From: Pandoraea faecigallinarum
GTDB taxonomy: Bacteria > Pseudomonadota > Gammaproteobacteria > Burkholderiales > Burkholderiaceae
Direction: 5' to 3'
Assembly: GCF_001029105.3 (NCBI RefSeq)
Contig: NZ_CP011809.2
Coordinates: 40,369 to 104,368, forward strand
DNA length: 64,000 bases
Position 1 is the stretch's first letter, and each line of letters begins with the position of its first letter. The notes below the pieces were generated by a model. That model was not told the DNA's origin. It worked only from the letters and a program-made list of their open reading frames with translations, and ran no database searches. Shown in pieces: positions 53,827 through 62,613 of this stretch. A program made the position numbers and the translations under genes.

Positions 53827-54394
53827 GTTTGCGTCCGCAAAAGTCTTTGCGGACGCAAGCTTGACCCCTGTCGAGCTACCGCGATAGGGCGTCCTTTAAT
53901 GACGGCTTACGAAAAAGTTAAAAGGGCTGATCCGTGAGCGCGAGGTACGCGTGGTGGCTGTGAATGTGCCGACCACATGGCAGCACCTGGCACCCAGCCA
54001 ATACGAATTTGATGCGCGGATGTTCGGCGCGATCAACGACATGCTCATGGATATGCTCGCTGCCATTGCGCGCCGGGACTACGAGCAACGCCGCGAACGG
54101 CAGGCGCAAGGCATTGCCAAGGCCAAGATGGCCGGCAAGTATCTTGGCCGTCAGGTGGACCACACGCGGTATGGTGTCATCAATCGCTTACTGGCCAGCG
54201 GCAGCTCGTGGTCTGTCGTACAACGGACAATCGGTTGCAGCCGAAGCACGATCAGCCGTGCGATCCGGTACGGTCAGTGCAACACGAAACCGACTGCGCC
54301 GGAACCTGGCGCTGCACCGGTGACCGGTGCGTAAGCGTCGTGCTGAAGTTCCATGTCGAGAACAGACGCAAGTTTGCTCTTGCGCGACCTGCTC

Positions 54395-54545
54395 GGCGAT
54401 TTCCGGACCGCTGGCACCTCGATCGGTTTGGCGAACCGCGACCTCTTACGGAGGCCATCGACACCACCACGCGAGGCGGGCGGTTCATCTTCCTCGTGTT
54501 CGGCGCGCTGGCAGAAGGAACGAGAGGCAGGCCGCGAAGCTTCCT
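54395..54545 (+). pseudogene. Second resolvase fragment (TnpR-like)
   Basis: Codons reading RFGEPRPLTEAIDTTTRGGRFIFLVFGALAEGTRGR correspond to the Tn3 resolvase segment around the active-site-to-E-helix region (family FRSLTEAIDTTTPTGRLVFHIFGALAEFER). Both ends are lost. It differs from the split resolvase just upstream, so two recombinase lineages met here. The rest of 54335-54663 shows nothing. Confidence 0.7.
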
Positions 54546-54663
54546 GCTTGAAACGAACCACACTATAGGGACGCTTCCGAGGGCCAGCTCAGCCCTGAGC
54601 AACTCTTAGAAGGAGCTGAACGTCACTCGCAGTTGCATACGCGGCAGCGCAGAACCTTGTCGC

Positions 54664-55470
54664 TTAAAAAGGTAGGTACAGTTTGCTGATGAGGTCTGAT
54701 TTTCTATAACAATTCAATTTCGTCTTCATATTGTCGACGTGACGCTCGACCGTGCGAGGGGAGATACCGAGAGACGCGGCAATTTCCCTCATCACGACAC
54801 CTCTCAGAAGCAACCTTGCGATCTCTCGCTCGCGCGTCGTGAGCAGGGCCCACTCACCTCCTAAACGACACGGTTGGCGCATCGACTCTCGCCCGGTGCG
54901 CATCGTGCCGGGGCTCGTGACGTCTGTGGTCGTGGGTGCCCGGGCGTCTGGCGCGTTGCGCGTCGCGCGATTATCGATGAGAAAATCATCGGCCTGACAA
55001 ATCAGTTTTTTCCCAACATTGACGTAATACTGAGAAAAAGCATCTAGCCGATCGATGTTATTGAGATAAAAACTGGCAGCGCCCGGCATGCTGCGCGGCA
55101 TGTAAAAGCAAAAGTACTCGGCAAAGTCTGCATTGTGATTGACCGTGACCAGACAATGATCGTGATTAAAAATCTCCCGCTGATCAATGAGTTGCTGACG
55201 AAAGCGGTCACGGAGCTCGCTTGGGTATGCTTCGACCTTCTCGCGCATGAGTGAATGCCGCTCGGAGGTCCCGTAATACTGGGGCGTATAGGTACCCGCA
55301 ACATAGCGCGCGGTGAAGAAGGTGTGCTCAAGCGCTTGAAAATCGCTCCAGAGCTCGGCGCGCGTGCCGTCCGCATAGAACCTCGAGTAAGAGAACGCAT
55401 TGATGCCAGTTTCGATAAAGAACGGCCGGCATATTTCAAGGGTATCGGATGAAAGGCTTGCCATCGTCAT
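54664..55470 (-). CDS. LuxR-family transcriptional regulator
   Basis: This 268-residue regulator has N-terminal residues about 10-165 resembling an autoinducer-binding-type domain (INAFSYSRFYADGTRAELWSDF ... HDHCLVTVNHNADFAEYFCFYMP). A disordered Thr-rich linker follows. The C-terminal HTH is WALLTTREREIARLLLRGVVMREIAASLGISPRTVERHVDNMKTKL. GGAGG precedes the ATG. It is the last gene of a likely three-gene operon after the MFS and TenI/ThiE-like genes. The ligand is unknown; the invariant Trp/Asp set of true AHL receptors is not obvious. Confidence 0.85.
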   Translation of the reverse strand: MTMASLSSDTLEICRPFFIETGINAFSYSRFYADGTRAELWSDFQALEHTFFTARYVAGTYTPQYYGTSERHSLMREKVEAYPSELRDRFRQQLIDQREIFNHDHCLVTVNHNADFAEYFCFYMPRSMPGAASFYLNNIDRLDAFSQYYVNVGKKLICQADDFLIDNRATRNAPDARAPTTTDVTSPGTMRTGRESMRQPCRLGGEWALLTTREREIARLLLRGVVMREIAASLGISPRTVERHVDNMKTKLNCYRKSDLISKLYLPF

Positions 55471-55511
55471 GGTGTCCTCCGCGCAAATAAACTCGCTGGC
55501 GACTGCCGATC

Positions 55512-56102
55512 TTAGGCGTCCGAGTCAGCACGCCAAGTGGCGCGAATCGCGGCAATTCCGTGGGCGCCGCGACGCTTTGCCGTGTCCAGCATATCCGGGG
55601 TCATGCCGCCGAGCGCAAAGACGGGGATACGTGCCCCGGCGACGATTTGCGCGAAGCGCTCCCAACCGATTGGGGTCGACTCGGGGTGTGTCTGGGTGTG
55701 CAACACCGGGGAAAGCGTCACGAAGTCCAAACCGAGTCGGTCCGCGTGCGCCACGTGCTCGGCGCTATGGCAGGCCGCTGAAACCAGTATGGATGTGGTT
55801 GGGCGCGCTGACAGTTGCATCATGGCATTAGTGACCAGGTGGACGCCGTCGCAGCCAACCTGTAGCGCGTCATCGACTGTTCCATTCAATATCATCATGG
55901 CCCCGTGGTCGTGACACAAACGAACGGCTTTTCGAGCAACGATGATGCGTTCGGGCAGGGGCGTCTGCTTGGCGCGAAGTTGCACCAGCTTGATCCCTGA
56001 TTCCAAGGTGGCGCGCAGCTGGGAGAGAAACGGTTCGAACTCCGGTGGCTCGCTCGGGTTGGGGGTGACCTGGTACACATTGGGAAGGAAAGAGGGGGTC
56101 AT
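55512..56102 (-). CDS. TenI/ThiE-like thiamine phosphate synthase family protein
   Basis: This 196-residue TIM barrel contains GIKLVQLRAKQTPLPE, VGCDGVHLVTNA, DFVTLSPVLHTQTHPESTPIGW and IPVFALGGMTPDML. These are the ThiE/TenI motifs for phosphate and thiazole binding. The GPxF(P)TxTK loop is altered to LSPVLHTQTHPES, which points to a TenI- or MutT-associated ThiE-like protein rather than a housekeeping ThiE. The start lies 1 bp after the MFS stop. Confidence 0.75.
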   Translation of the reverse strand: MTPSFLPNVYQVTPNPSEPPEFEPFLSQLRATLESGIKLVQLRAKQTPLPERIIVARKAVRLCHDHGAMMILNGTVDDALQVGCDGVHLVTNAMMQLSARPTTSILVSAACHSAEHVAHADRLGLDFVTLSPVLHTQTHPESTPIGWERFAQIVAGARIPVFALGGMTPDMLDTAKRRGAHGIAAIRATWRADSDA

Positions 56103-56103
56103 A

Positions 56104-57465
56104 TCACGTTCTCGGAGAAGGGTGAGGGGAATCGTGATCGGGTTGGTTGCCGCTGTGGCTAGCCCGGGCCGGGCGGGGGCCAGCTGACTTATCGTTGATG
56201 GCGGCGGTCTGCGCGACAAGAACCCCGAACGCGCACGCTGCGGCCACATAGTGGGCGGGGCCCAGCGGTGTCAGCGTCGACAAAAACGATGCGGCAATGG
56301 GGGTGACGCCGCCCAACAAAGCGTACGGTAAGTTGTACGAAAATGAGACGCCAGTGCAGCGCACCGAGGGCGGAAACGCACGGATGAATACCGCGCCCAT
56401 GGCGCCGACCGTACCCAGGGCAAAGCCGGTGAGAAGGTAAAGAGCAAGCAGCCAGGCGGGGTGGTGTGCCGCGACGACATTCAACCCGTAATTGCTGGCC
56501 GCGATCAATAGAAACCCCCATGTCAACGTGGGTCTCGCGCCGACGCGATCGATCAAGCTCCCTGCCGCCACGCATCCCACGACGAGGGCGAGAATCGCCG
56601 CGCAGTGCGCCGCGAAAATATCGGCCGCTGGGAGAGAATATTGCTTTTGCAGCAGCGCCGGCGTCATCATCATCACCACCACGAAGGTCGTGGCGACCAC
56701 CGCCGAGAGCGACATCAAGAGCAGGACATGGCCCGGACGGTGGCGGGCAAGTGCGGTCAGCGGGGCGTCACGGGGCGGGGTAGGGTTTCGTTGGAGCGCC
56801 TCAAACACCGGTGTCTCGTGCAATTTGCGGCGTTGGTGGAGTGTCGCGACACCCAGCATACCGCCAAGCAGAAACGGGAGCCGCCAGCCGTAGCGAAGCA
56901 CTTCCTCGGGGGGCAGGCATCGATGGACGGCCCAGGCGGCCACCGATCCGAACAGCAGGCCGGCACAGGCGCCGGCCCCGACGATCCCGCAGGCACGACC
57001 GACCCGGATGCTTGGCACGTGCTCCGCGACAAATACCCACGCTCCAGGCATCTCGCCCCCGACGGCGGCCCCTTGCATCAGGCGCAATACGAGGAGCATG
57101 ACGGGGGCAAACAGCCCGATCTGATCGTAGGTGGGCAGCAGCCCGATCGCCAGTGTTGGCAGCGCCATCAGGCTGAGGCTAAACAGGAAAGTGCGCCTGC
57201 GGCCAACCAAATCGCCGAAATGGGCGATAGCCACCCCACCGAGCGGCCTGGTCAGATAGCCAGCCGCGAAGATGCCAAAGCTCTGCAGCTGGCGCAGCCA
57301 ATCGGAAATCGTGGCAGGGAAGAAAAGTTTGCCGACCGTCTCTATGAAAAAGACAAAGATCACGAAGTCATAGAATTCGAGCGTCCCGCCCAACGCCACG
57401 AAAGCGATGGCCTTGTAATCCGAATAGCGAAGAGAATGCGTCGAACCGAATTTTGAAGCGTGCAT
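56104..57465 (-). CDS. MFS transporter, metabolite:H+ symporter (MHS) type
   Basis: This 453-residue inner-membrane carrier has about 12 hydrophobic segments. TM1 has ALGGTLEFYDFVIFVFF. The loop 2-3 motif is LTRPLGGVAIAHFGDLVGRRRTF, and RLMQGAAVGGEMPGAWVFVAEH follows; these are typical of MHS-family dicarboxylate or betaine/proline carriers. A second RPTLTWG-type loop is in the second half. It is the first gene of the operon. The substrate is not deducible. Confidence 0.88.
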   Translation of the reverse strand: MHASKFGSTHSLRYSDYKAIAFVALGGTLEFYDFVIFVFFIETVGKLFFPATISDWLRQLQSFGIFAAGYLTRPLGGVAIAHFGDLVGRRRTFLFSLSLMALPTLAIGLLPTYDQIGLFAPVMLLVLRLMQGAAVGGEMPGAWVFVAEHVPSIRVGRACGIVGAGACAGLLFGSVAAWAVHRCLPPEEVLRYGWRLPFLLGGMLGVATLHQRRKLHETPVFEALQRNPTPPRDAPLTALARHRPGHVLLLMSLSAVVATTFVVVMMMTPALLQKQYSLPAADIFAAHCAAILALVVGCVAAGSLIDRVGARPTLTWGFLLIAASNYGLNVVAAHHPAWLLALYLLTGFALGTVGAMGAVFIRAFPPSVRCTGVSFSYNLPYALLGGVTPIAASFLSTLTPLGPAHYVAAACAFGVLVAQTAAINDKSAGPRPARASHSGNQPDHDSPHPSPRT

Positions 57466-57645
57466 CAGTCACCGTCTGCCGTTGCGTTCGTTTCCCCGCA
57501 TCATGTGACCAGAAGGGGTTGACCTCAGGAGAACGCCTGTTGCTATCGATCCCCGGATCGTCTTACCGCCCCCCGCTATACGTAATTTTTACTCATGTGT
57601 TCCCCGCTGTCCGTGGTAGAGAATTCCCTCATGGCCACGGCGTGA
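57466..57645. other. Intergenic between MFS gene and Arc-like gene
   Basis: Presumed promoter region for the MFS-TenI-LuxR operon. No clear operator, terminator or gene was identified. Confidence 0.35.
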
Positions 57646-57921
57646 CTATTTGGTGCCACGGCCAGAGACGATGTGCACCATTCGCTCAGCAAGCATCGTC
57701 AGTTCGGCCGGCGTCATGACCTCGGCCAATGACAGTTTCGAGACGGTGTCGTAAAGCTGACGGGCCTCGGCAGACGCGCCAACACTGAGTTGGGGAAACG
57801 TTGTTTCCAGACGGGCGACCAGCTCGGCGTTCAAAGGACGACGGTTCTTTTCGGCTGCGGCTTTCAGTGCCTCATAGAGGGCCCAAGGCAGGCGGTATTG
57901 AGAGCGGTGGGTATCTTCCAT
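57646..57921 (-). CDS. Arc-family ribbon-helix-helix regulator 1
   Basis: This 91-residue protein starts MEDTHRSQYRLPWALYEALKAAAEKNRRPLNAELVARLETTFPQ, the Arc-type strand plus two helices. An added C-terminal helical tail is TPAELTMLAERMVHIVSG. It is divergent from regulator 2 with a 78-bp gap full of palindromes, so both probably control the shared region and perhaps the downstream virB operon. Confidence 0.82.
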   Translation of the reverse strand: MEDTHRSQYRLPWALYEALKAAAEKNRRPLNAELVARLETTFPQLSVGASAEARQLYDTVSKLSLAEVMTPAELTMLAERMVHIVSGRGTK

Positions 57922-57943
57922 GCGTCTATTTGACACTGCCGAA

Positions 57944-57983
57944 GCACTGACGTATAGTGCCTGCAAGTCACTTGATAGTGACT
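57944..57983. promoter_or_regulatory. Paired palindromic operators between Arc-like genes
   Basis: GCACT-N7-AGTGC (57944-57960) and AGTCACT-TGAT-AGTGACT (57966-57983) share the CACT/AGTG half-site, and a further GACACT lies just upstream. The second palindrome overlaps the position expected for a promoter of regulator 2. Confidence 0.65.
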
Positions 57984-57999
57984 AAATTAAGGAGCCGGA

Positions 58000-58188
58000 A
58001 TGGAGGAGGTCATTCGTTCGCAGTATCGCATTCCGAGGGCGCTCCATGACTGGTTGGTCACGCGGGCCAAGGACGAACAGCGTTCGAGAAATGCGCAACT
58101 CGTTGTTGAACTGAGGGCGCGTTTGCAGGCCGCTGCTGAACCGCCATCACCGGCTCAGCCATATCCCGACGATAGGATCAACAGATAG
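58000..58188 (+). CDS. Arc-family ribbon-helix-helix regulator 2
   Basis: This 62-residue protein, MEEVIRSQYRIPRALHDWLVTRAKDEQRSRNAQLVVELRARLQ, is nearly all RHH domain. It is related to regulator 1 (shared RSQYR(L/I)P start). AAGGAGCC precedes. It is the last gene before virB2 (133-bp gap) and a candidate repressor of transfer. Confidence 0.85.
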   Translation: MEEVIRSQYRIPRALHDWLVTRAKDEQRSRNAQLVVELRARLQAAAEPPSPAQPYPDDRINR

Positions 58189-58320
58189 CAAGAGCATCAA
58201 AAGCGCGCTCCAACGATAGTCAATATAAATAGGAGTACATATTAAAAACCTGGGCCAACAGCGAATGAGGAGCGGCTGACCTAGCATTTTTCTGATGCAA
58301 TTCACAATTGGGTGAACGCT
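58189..58320. promoter_or_regulatory. Leader of the virB operon
   Basis: This 130-bp AT-richer gap holds CAATT-CAC-AATTG (about 58300-58315) just before virB2 and GGAGTACATATT near 58232. It probably carries the operon promoter; no consensus -35/-10 pair is convincing. Confidence 0.4.
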
Positions 58321-58701
58321 ATGAAAGAGCAGGGAACTCGGAAACAGGAACAGGGGAAAATCGATCTTCCCCCCAGTGACAAAGTCGACAGGGCGCTCGA
58401 ACTGACGGTGAACTTGCTGGTCGTCGTCTTCGTGTTGCTTCCCGGGTTGGCCAACGCCCAAAGCGCCGGCGGTGGTGCTTTTGATGGCATCACGCAATTC
58501 CTGAAGTCGATTACGCAACTGCTGATCTACGAGTGGGGCTACTACATCGGCATCATCACGCTCGCGATCCAAGGCTACCGCTGGAAAACAGGCCGCATCG
58601 ACATGATGACGCTCGGTGGCTGGGGCCTAGGCATCGGGCTGGTGTTTTTTGCGCCGAACATCGTGTCCGACCTTAAAAGTCGTGCCGGGGGCTCGGTATG
58701 A
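58321..58701 (+). CDS. virB2: VirB2/TrbC-type pilin
   Basis: This 126-residue pilin precursor has a long N-terminal leader and hydrophobic segment LTVNLLVVVFVLLPGLANAQ; cleavage is likely after ANA. The mature part has two membrane segments (QLLIYEWGYYIGIITLAIQGY, IDMMTLGGWGLGIGLVFFAPNIV), as in type IV secretion pilins. It is the first gene of the operon and overlaps virB3 by 4 bp. A GTG three codons upstream is an alternative start. Confidence 0.85.
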   Translation: MKEQGTRKQEQGKIDLPPSDKVDRALELTVNLLVVVFVLLPGLANAQSAGGGAFDGITQFLKSITQLLIYEWGYYIGIITLAIQGYRWKTGRIDMMTLGGWGLGIGLVFFAPNIVSDLKSRAGGSV

Positions 58702-58997
58702 GCCAGGATGCCCCGCTGCTCGACGAAGGGGAGCCGCTCGTCGCGGCGATGACCCGGCCCACGATGGTGGGCGGACTCACGCTGGTCAGTCTGGCGATGA
58801 GCTTCTATTTCCCCGGCATGGCCGCATTAATCACGCGCTCGCTCTGGGCGGCGGCATTGATTCCCGTCTTGTTGCTGATCAGCTATCTCGTCTGCTTGAA
58901 GGACGTGTACCTGTTCGACATCCTGTCGGCCGCCACCCATCTGAAGGCGTGTCCGAACCAACGGCTTTGGGGGTGCCGACGCTATGCGCCTCGCTGA
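58698..58997 (+). CDS. virB3: VirB3/TrbD-type inner-membrane protein
   Basis: This 99-residue protein contains LVAAMTRPTMVGGLTLVSLAMSFYF (conserved TRP before the first membrane segment) and a second segment ALIPVLLLISYLVCLKDVYLFDIL. This is the standard VirB3 topology, which anchors VirB4 and pilus assembly. It overlaps virB4 by 14 bp. Confidence 0.88.
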   Translation: MSQDAPLLDEGEPLVAAMTRPTMVGGLTLVSLAMSFYFPGMAALITRSLWAAALIPVLLLISYLVCLKDVYLFDILSAATHLKACPNQRLWGCRRYAPR

Positions 58998-61680
58998 TTT
59001 GCTCAAAGCCCAGTTCGACATGTCGCTGTCGATGCCGGTCCCTCCAGGAGCCGGTGTCGACGCAAGGGAAATGGCGCTGAGCGACATGATTCCGTACACG
59101 GTGCACTACGATGACGAGACCGTCGTCACCAAGGATGACGGGCTGGTGCAGGTCATCAAGGTGGATGGCCTGTACTTCGAATCGCTGAGCGTCGAGCAGA
59201 TCCGTCAGTTCGAATCGCGGCGCAATACCGTGCTGCGCTCGATCGCCAACAGCGACCGGGGCATCTACGTCCATCTGATTCGCCGCAAGGTGAACCAGTA
59301 TCCGGCAGGCGCGGGCGGGACATGGTTCGCGCGCAAGTTCAATGCGGCCTGGCGCGAGCGCTATCGCCAGCGCTCGTTCTACGTGAACGAGATTTATATC
59401 TCGATCGTTCGCAATCGCTTTCGCCACGGTGCGCCCGGCGTGCTCGATCGCCTGTTTTCGCTGGTATCAGGCGAGAAGCTCACGCAAGACGATCTGGCCT
59501 CGTTCGAGGAACAGGCCAAGGACGTTCATGAGGCGTCTAACTTTGTGGTGCAGACGCTGGCGGCCTATGGCGCGCGCAAGCTGCGCGTTCAGCGCCGGCC
59601 ACAGTGGGCGAGTGACACCGTGAGTGCGGCCGAAGCGCGCGTCGCGATCGAGCAGTTCCAACTCGGCTGGCACAAGTTCGTGACGGATCTCGGCCGGCGC
59701 GAGACTTATGGCCGTGAGGAAGTGCTCGACTATCTCGGTGAGGACTACACCGAGATCGGGGCGTTTCTGCACTACCTGATCAATCTCGAAGACGAGCGCG
59801 TGCCGGTGACCGAGTTGCCGCTCGATCGCACGCTGGCTGTCTCGTGGGTCGATTTCAAGATGGTCGGCAACATGATGGCCATCGAGAACCTCAGCGGTAC
59901 GCGCGCCGCAGCGATGTTGAGCATGGCCGAGTGGCCGGCACGCACGCCCTCGCGCATGCTCGACGAATTTTTGCAGCAGCCGGTCGAGTACATCATCACG
60001 CAATCGTTCTTCTTCACCGACCGCATCAGCGCCGAGCACGACATGCGTCAGGAGCGTCGTCGTCTGACAGTCAACGACCGCGAGGGGGTGGCCGAGGAAG
60101 ACAAGGACGAGATCACCCGGGGGCTACAGGACCTCACGCGCGGTCGCTCGGTCAATGGCCTGCATCATTTGACCATGCTCGTGCATGTCCCGGTGAGCGC
60201 AAAATTCGCCGATGCCACCGATGCCGTCAAGAGCCGACGTGAAACGATGGCCGAGCTCGATGCCGCCGTCGGCCTGCTTAAGAAGGCATTCGTGAATCTG
60301 GGGGTGAAGCCCGTGCGCGAATGGTTCGCCCTGGAAACGTTCTTCTGGGCGCAGTTGCCGGGCCAGGCGCAACACTTCATGGGCCGGCGCGGCAAGATCA
60401 AATCGGGCAACTTCGCTGGCTTCGCGTCGTTGCACAACTTTGCGGTAGGCAAGATCGACGGCAACCTGTGGGGGCCGGCCATCATGCCATTCGAGACCGA
60501 GAGCGGCACGGCCTACTACTTCAATTTCCATCGCGAGATGGAGGGGATGGTGGCCGGCCATTTTGCCCTCACGGCCGATACCGGCGCGGGCAAGACCACG
60601 CTGCTGGCCGCGTTGGTGACGATGGCCGACAAAGCGTTGCCGCGCGTGTTCTGGTTCGACAACCGCGAAGGCGCCAAGGTGTTCATGTGCATGATGGGCG
60701 GGCGCCATACGACGCTCTCCGTGCAGGGCACAACCGGATGGAACCCGTTCAGGCTGCCTGACACGCCCGAGAACCGTGCCTATCTGGTCGAGCTGCTCAC
60801 GCTGATGCGTACCTGCTACGGCGGCAAGCTGGTCCCTGATGACATCGACCGGTTCAAGTCGGCGGTGACTGAGAACTACGAACTGCCCGCGGAAGATCGC
60901 CGCTTGCGCAACGTGGCCTGGTGCTTTGGCCAGGGCGAGCTCGCCAAAGACATGCGCGTGTGGCACGGCGCCAACGGCGTGGCGGGCGCGAATGCGGGCG
61001 TGTTCGATAACGAGACCGATAACATCGATTTGAGCACGTGCCGGCATTACTGCTACGAGATGCGGCAACTGATCAAGGATGGCGCGGCGCGCCCGGAGTT
61101 GCCCGTGGTGCTGAGCTACCCGTTTCATCGCATCGAGCAGTCGATGAACGGCGAGCCGTTCATCATCGTGCTCGAGGAAGGACAGAACCTCGTCAAGCAC
61201 GCCTACTGGCGGGAGAAGATCGACAGCTACCTCATGCAGATTCGCCGCAAGAACGGCATTCTCGGCTTCGTCACCCCCGACGCCAAATTTCTTTATAGCG
61301 AAACCGACTCGATCAAGAAGCAGACGGCGACCAAGCTGTACCTGCCCAACGGCAACGCGAGCCGCGCCGACCTGATCGACGAGCTCGAACTCACGCCCGC
61401 GGAGTACGAGTTTATTCGGGACACACCGCCCGAAGCCTACAAGTTCCTGATCCGGCGCGGTAACGAGTCGATCCGGGCGGTGTTCGATCTGTCCGATCTG
61501 CCGGCGTTTATTCCGGTGCTGTCCTCGAACGACAAGGGCGTCGCACTCATGCACGAGCTCATGCGTGAGCTCGGGACCGAAGACCCCGAGGTGTGGGGGC
61601 CGGTGTTTATGGAACGCGCGCTGGCGCGCAACACGCACAACCTCGCGCACAACCTCACGAGCCAAGGAGCACGAGCATGA
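58984..61680 (+). CDS. virB4: VirB4-type secretion ATPase
   Basis: This 898-residue, full-length cytoplasmic-face ATPase powers pilus biogenesis and substrate transfer. The N-terminal CagE/TrbE domain spans about 1-430. Walker A is TADTGAGKTTLLAAL (about 532-545). Walker B is FIIVLEEGQNLV (about 725-736), followed by LMQIRRKNGILGFVTPDAKFL. The C-terminus has APEAYKFLIRRG-like sequence. It overlaps virB3 and virB5. No frameshift was seen. Confidence 0.95.
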   Translation: MRLADLLKAQFDMSLSMPVPPGAGVDAREMALSDMIPYTVHYDDETVVTKDDGLVQVIKVDGLYFESLSVEQIRQFESRRNTVLRSIANSDRGIYVHLIRRKVNQYPAGAGGTWFARKFNAAWRERYRQRSFYVNEIYISIVRNRFRHGAPGVLDRLFSLVSGEKLTQDDLASFEEQAKDVHEASNFVVQTLAAYGARKLRVQRRPQWASDTVSAAEARVAIEQFQLGWHKFVTDLGRRETYGREEVLDYLGEDYTEIGAFLHYLINLEDERVPVTELPLDRTLAVSWVDFKMVGNMMAIENLSGTRAAAMLSMAEWPARTPSRMLDEFLQQPVEYIITQSFFFTDRISAEHDMRQERRRLTVNDREGVAEEDKDEITRGLQDLTRGRSVNGLHHLTMLVHVPVSAKFADATDAVKSRRETMAELDAAVGLLKKAFVNLGVKPVREWFALETFFWAQLPGQAQHFMGRRGKIKSGNFAGFASLHNFAVGKIDGNLWGPAIMPFETESGTAYYFNFHREMEGMVAGHFALTADTGAGKTTLLAALVTMADKALPRVFWFDNREGAKVFMCMMGGRHTTLSVQGTTGWNPFRLPDTPENRAYLVELLTLMRTCYGGKLVPDDIDRFKSAVTENYELPAEDRRLRNVAWCFGQGELAKDMRVWHGANGVAGANAGVFDNETDNIDLSTCRHYCYEMRQLIKDGAARPELPVVLSYPFHRIEQSMNGEPFIIVLEEGQNLVKHAYWREKIDSYLMQIRRKNGILGFVTPDAKFLYSETDSIKKQTATKLYLPNGNASRADLIDELELTPAEYEFIRDTPPEAYKFLIRRGNESIRAVFDLSDLPAFIPVLSSNDKGVALMHELMRELGTEDPEVWGPVFMERALARNTHNLAHNLTSQGARA

Positions 61681-62357
61681 AAACCGCTCTTGTCGCATTC
61701 ACCGTGGCGGTCTCTGCAATCGCCGCAATCTCAATCGGCACCTCAGCGCCCGCGATCGCGGGTGGCATTCCGACGTTCGACGAGGCGACGGTGCTTCAGT
61801 TGCAACAGCAGTTCAAACAGCTGGAGCAGCAATACGAAACGCTCAAGAGCCAGTATGCGGCGATCACGGGCACCTACGGCCGCGGGCAAATCGGCCTAAG
61901 CGATGCCCTGAATGCGGCGTCAGTGGTGCCGGGCTCGTGGCAGGAAGTCGTCGCGCAGCAGCAAAGCGGCGCGTTCGCCGCGAAGCAGGCCGATTACGAG
62001 AAGCTCATCAAAACGATGCCGCAGGATGTGTTTGCCAATCCTCAGGCGCAGGACGCCACGTCGTACAAGATGAGCACCGACGCCGTGCGCGCTGCGCTCG
62101 CCGGTGGCGACACGCTGTATTCGGAAGTCCAGACGCACCTGAACAATCTGGCACGCCTGAGCCAGCAGATCGACGTCACCACGAACATCAAGGACGCGCA
62201 GGATCTGCAAAACCGCATTTCGAGCGAGAACGGCATGTTGCAAAGCGCGATGGCCAAGCTCAATGCGATGAACATGAACCTGCAAGCGAACATGGTGAAC
62301 CAGCAGAACCAGGCGACGGCCGCGACGCAGAAGTATTTCCGCCGCTCCGGACAGTAA
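61677..62357 (+). CDS. virB5: VirB5-type minor pilin
   Basis: This 226-residue secreted protein has a signal peptide KTALVAFTVAVSAIAAISI with the probable cut in APAIAGG. The mature protein is helical and Gln-rich (EATVLQLQQQFKQLEQQYETL; NLARLSQQIDVTTNIKDAQDLQNRI), the usual VirB5/TrbJ composition for the pilus tip. ATGA overlap with virB4. Confidence 0.88.
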   Translation: MKTALVAFTVAVSAIAAISIGTSAPAIAGGIPTFDEATVLQLQQQFKQLEQQYETLKSQYAAITGTYGRGQIGLSDALNAASVVPGSWQEVVAQQQSGAFAAKQADYEKLIKTMPQDVFANPQAQDATSYKMSTDAVRAALAGGDTLYSEVQTHLNNLARLSQQIDVTTNIKDAQDLQNRISSENGMLQSAMAKLNAMNMNLQANMVNQQNQATAATQKYFRRSGQ

Positions 62358-62403
62358 GCCGTCCTCGCCTGTGAGACACAACAGCCAACAAGGAGTCGCC
62401 ATC

Positions 62404-62613
62404 ATGAAAATTTTGGCTTTTCTGCCTGCGATCCTGCTGACGTGGCCAATGATCCTGCTCGCCAGGAATGGTTGGCGTCTGTTCATGATGCTGGTTCTCG
62501 CAGCACTCCTGTCGGGCTGCGCGAGTACGTCGAACAAGTTCGACAAGTCGCCGTGTGCATGCGAATTCAACCGGCTCAACACGGGCAGCTTCGGAGGGAC
62601 GACCCATGCGTAG
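62404..62613 (+). CDS. Small lipoprotein, VirB7-like
   Basis: This 69-residue protein has lipobox LAALLSGC. The mature tail is short and contains CAC (ASTSNKFDKSPCACEFNRLNTGS). The N-terminus before the lipobox is unusually long (two hydrophobic stretches); a second start at 62485/62488 would give a normal signal peptide, but the ATG at 62404 has the better ribosome-binding site (AAGGAG). Position between virB5 and virB6 supports a VirB7 role in the outer-membrane core. Confidence 0.65.
   Translation: MKILAFLPAILLTWPMILLARNGWRLFMMLVLAALLSGCASTSNKFDKSPCACEFNRLNTGSFGGTTHA

Larger units (their letters stand above)
51441..53910 (-). mobile_element. IS66-family element with 8-bp target duplication
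   Basis: The ends GTAAGCGCTCAAATAACG and (reversed) GTAAGCCGTCATTAAAGG are flanked by GAAAAAGT at 51433-51440 and 53911-53918. Length is 2470 bp with all three tnp genes open. Confidence 0.95.
51185..54334 (+). pseudogene. Serine recombinase (resolvase) split by IS66
   Basis: The N-terminal catalytic part (51185-51440) has VRAYLRASTNDQDARRAQHT with the active serine, and VLLVEDVDRLSRLAAQEWKK. The C-terminal part (53911-54334) resumes LKGLIREREVRVVAVNVPTTW, with the E-helix (INDMLMDMLAAIARRDYEQRRERQAQGIAKAKMAGKYLGR) and HTH (VINRLLASGSSWSVVQRTIGCSRSTISRAI). Removing the IS66 and one 8-bp duplicate gives a continuous resolvase of about 220 residues. The only damage is the insertion. Confidence 0.9.

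Noticed and set aside
60124..61698. A 524-codon minus-strand frame opposite virB4
   Set aside because: His/Arg-rich antisense product; virB4 has both Walker motifs and operon overlaps on the plus strand.
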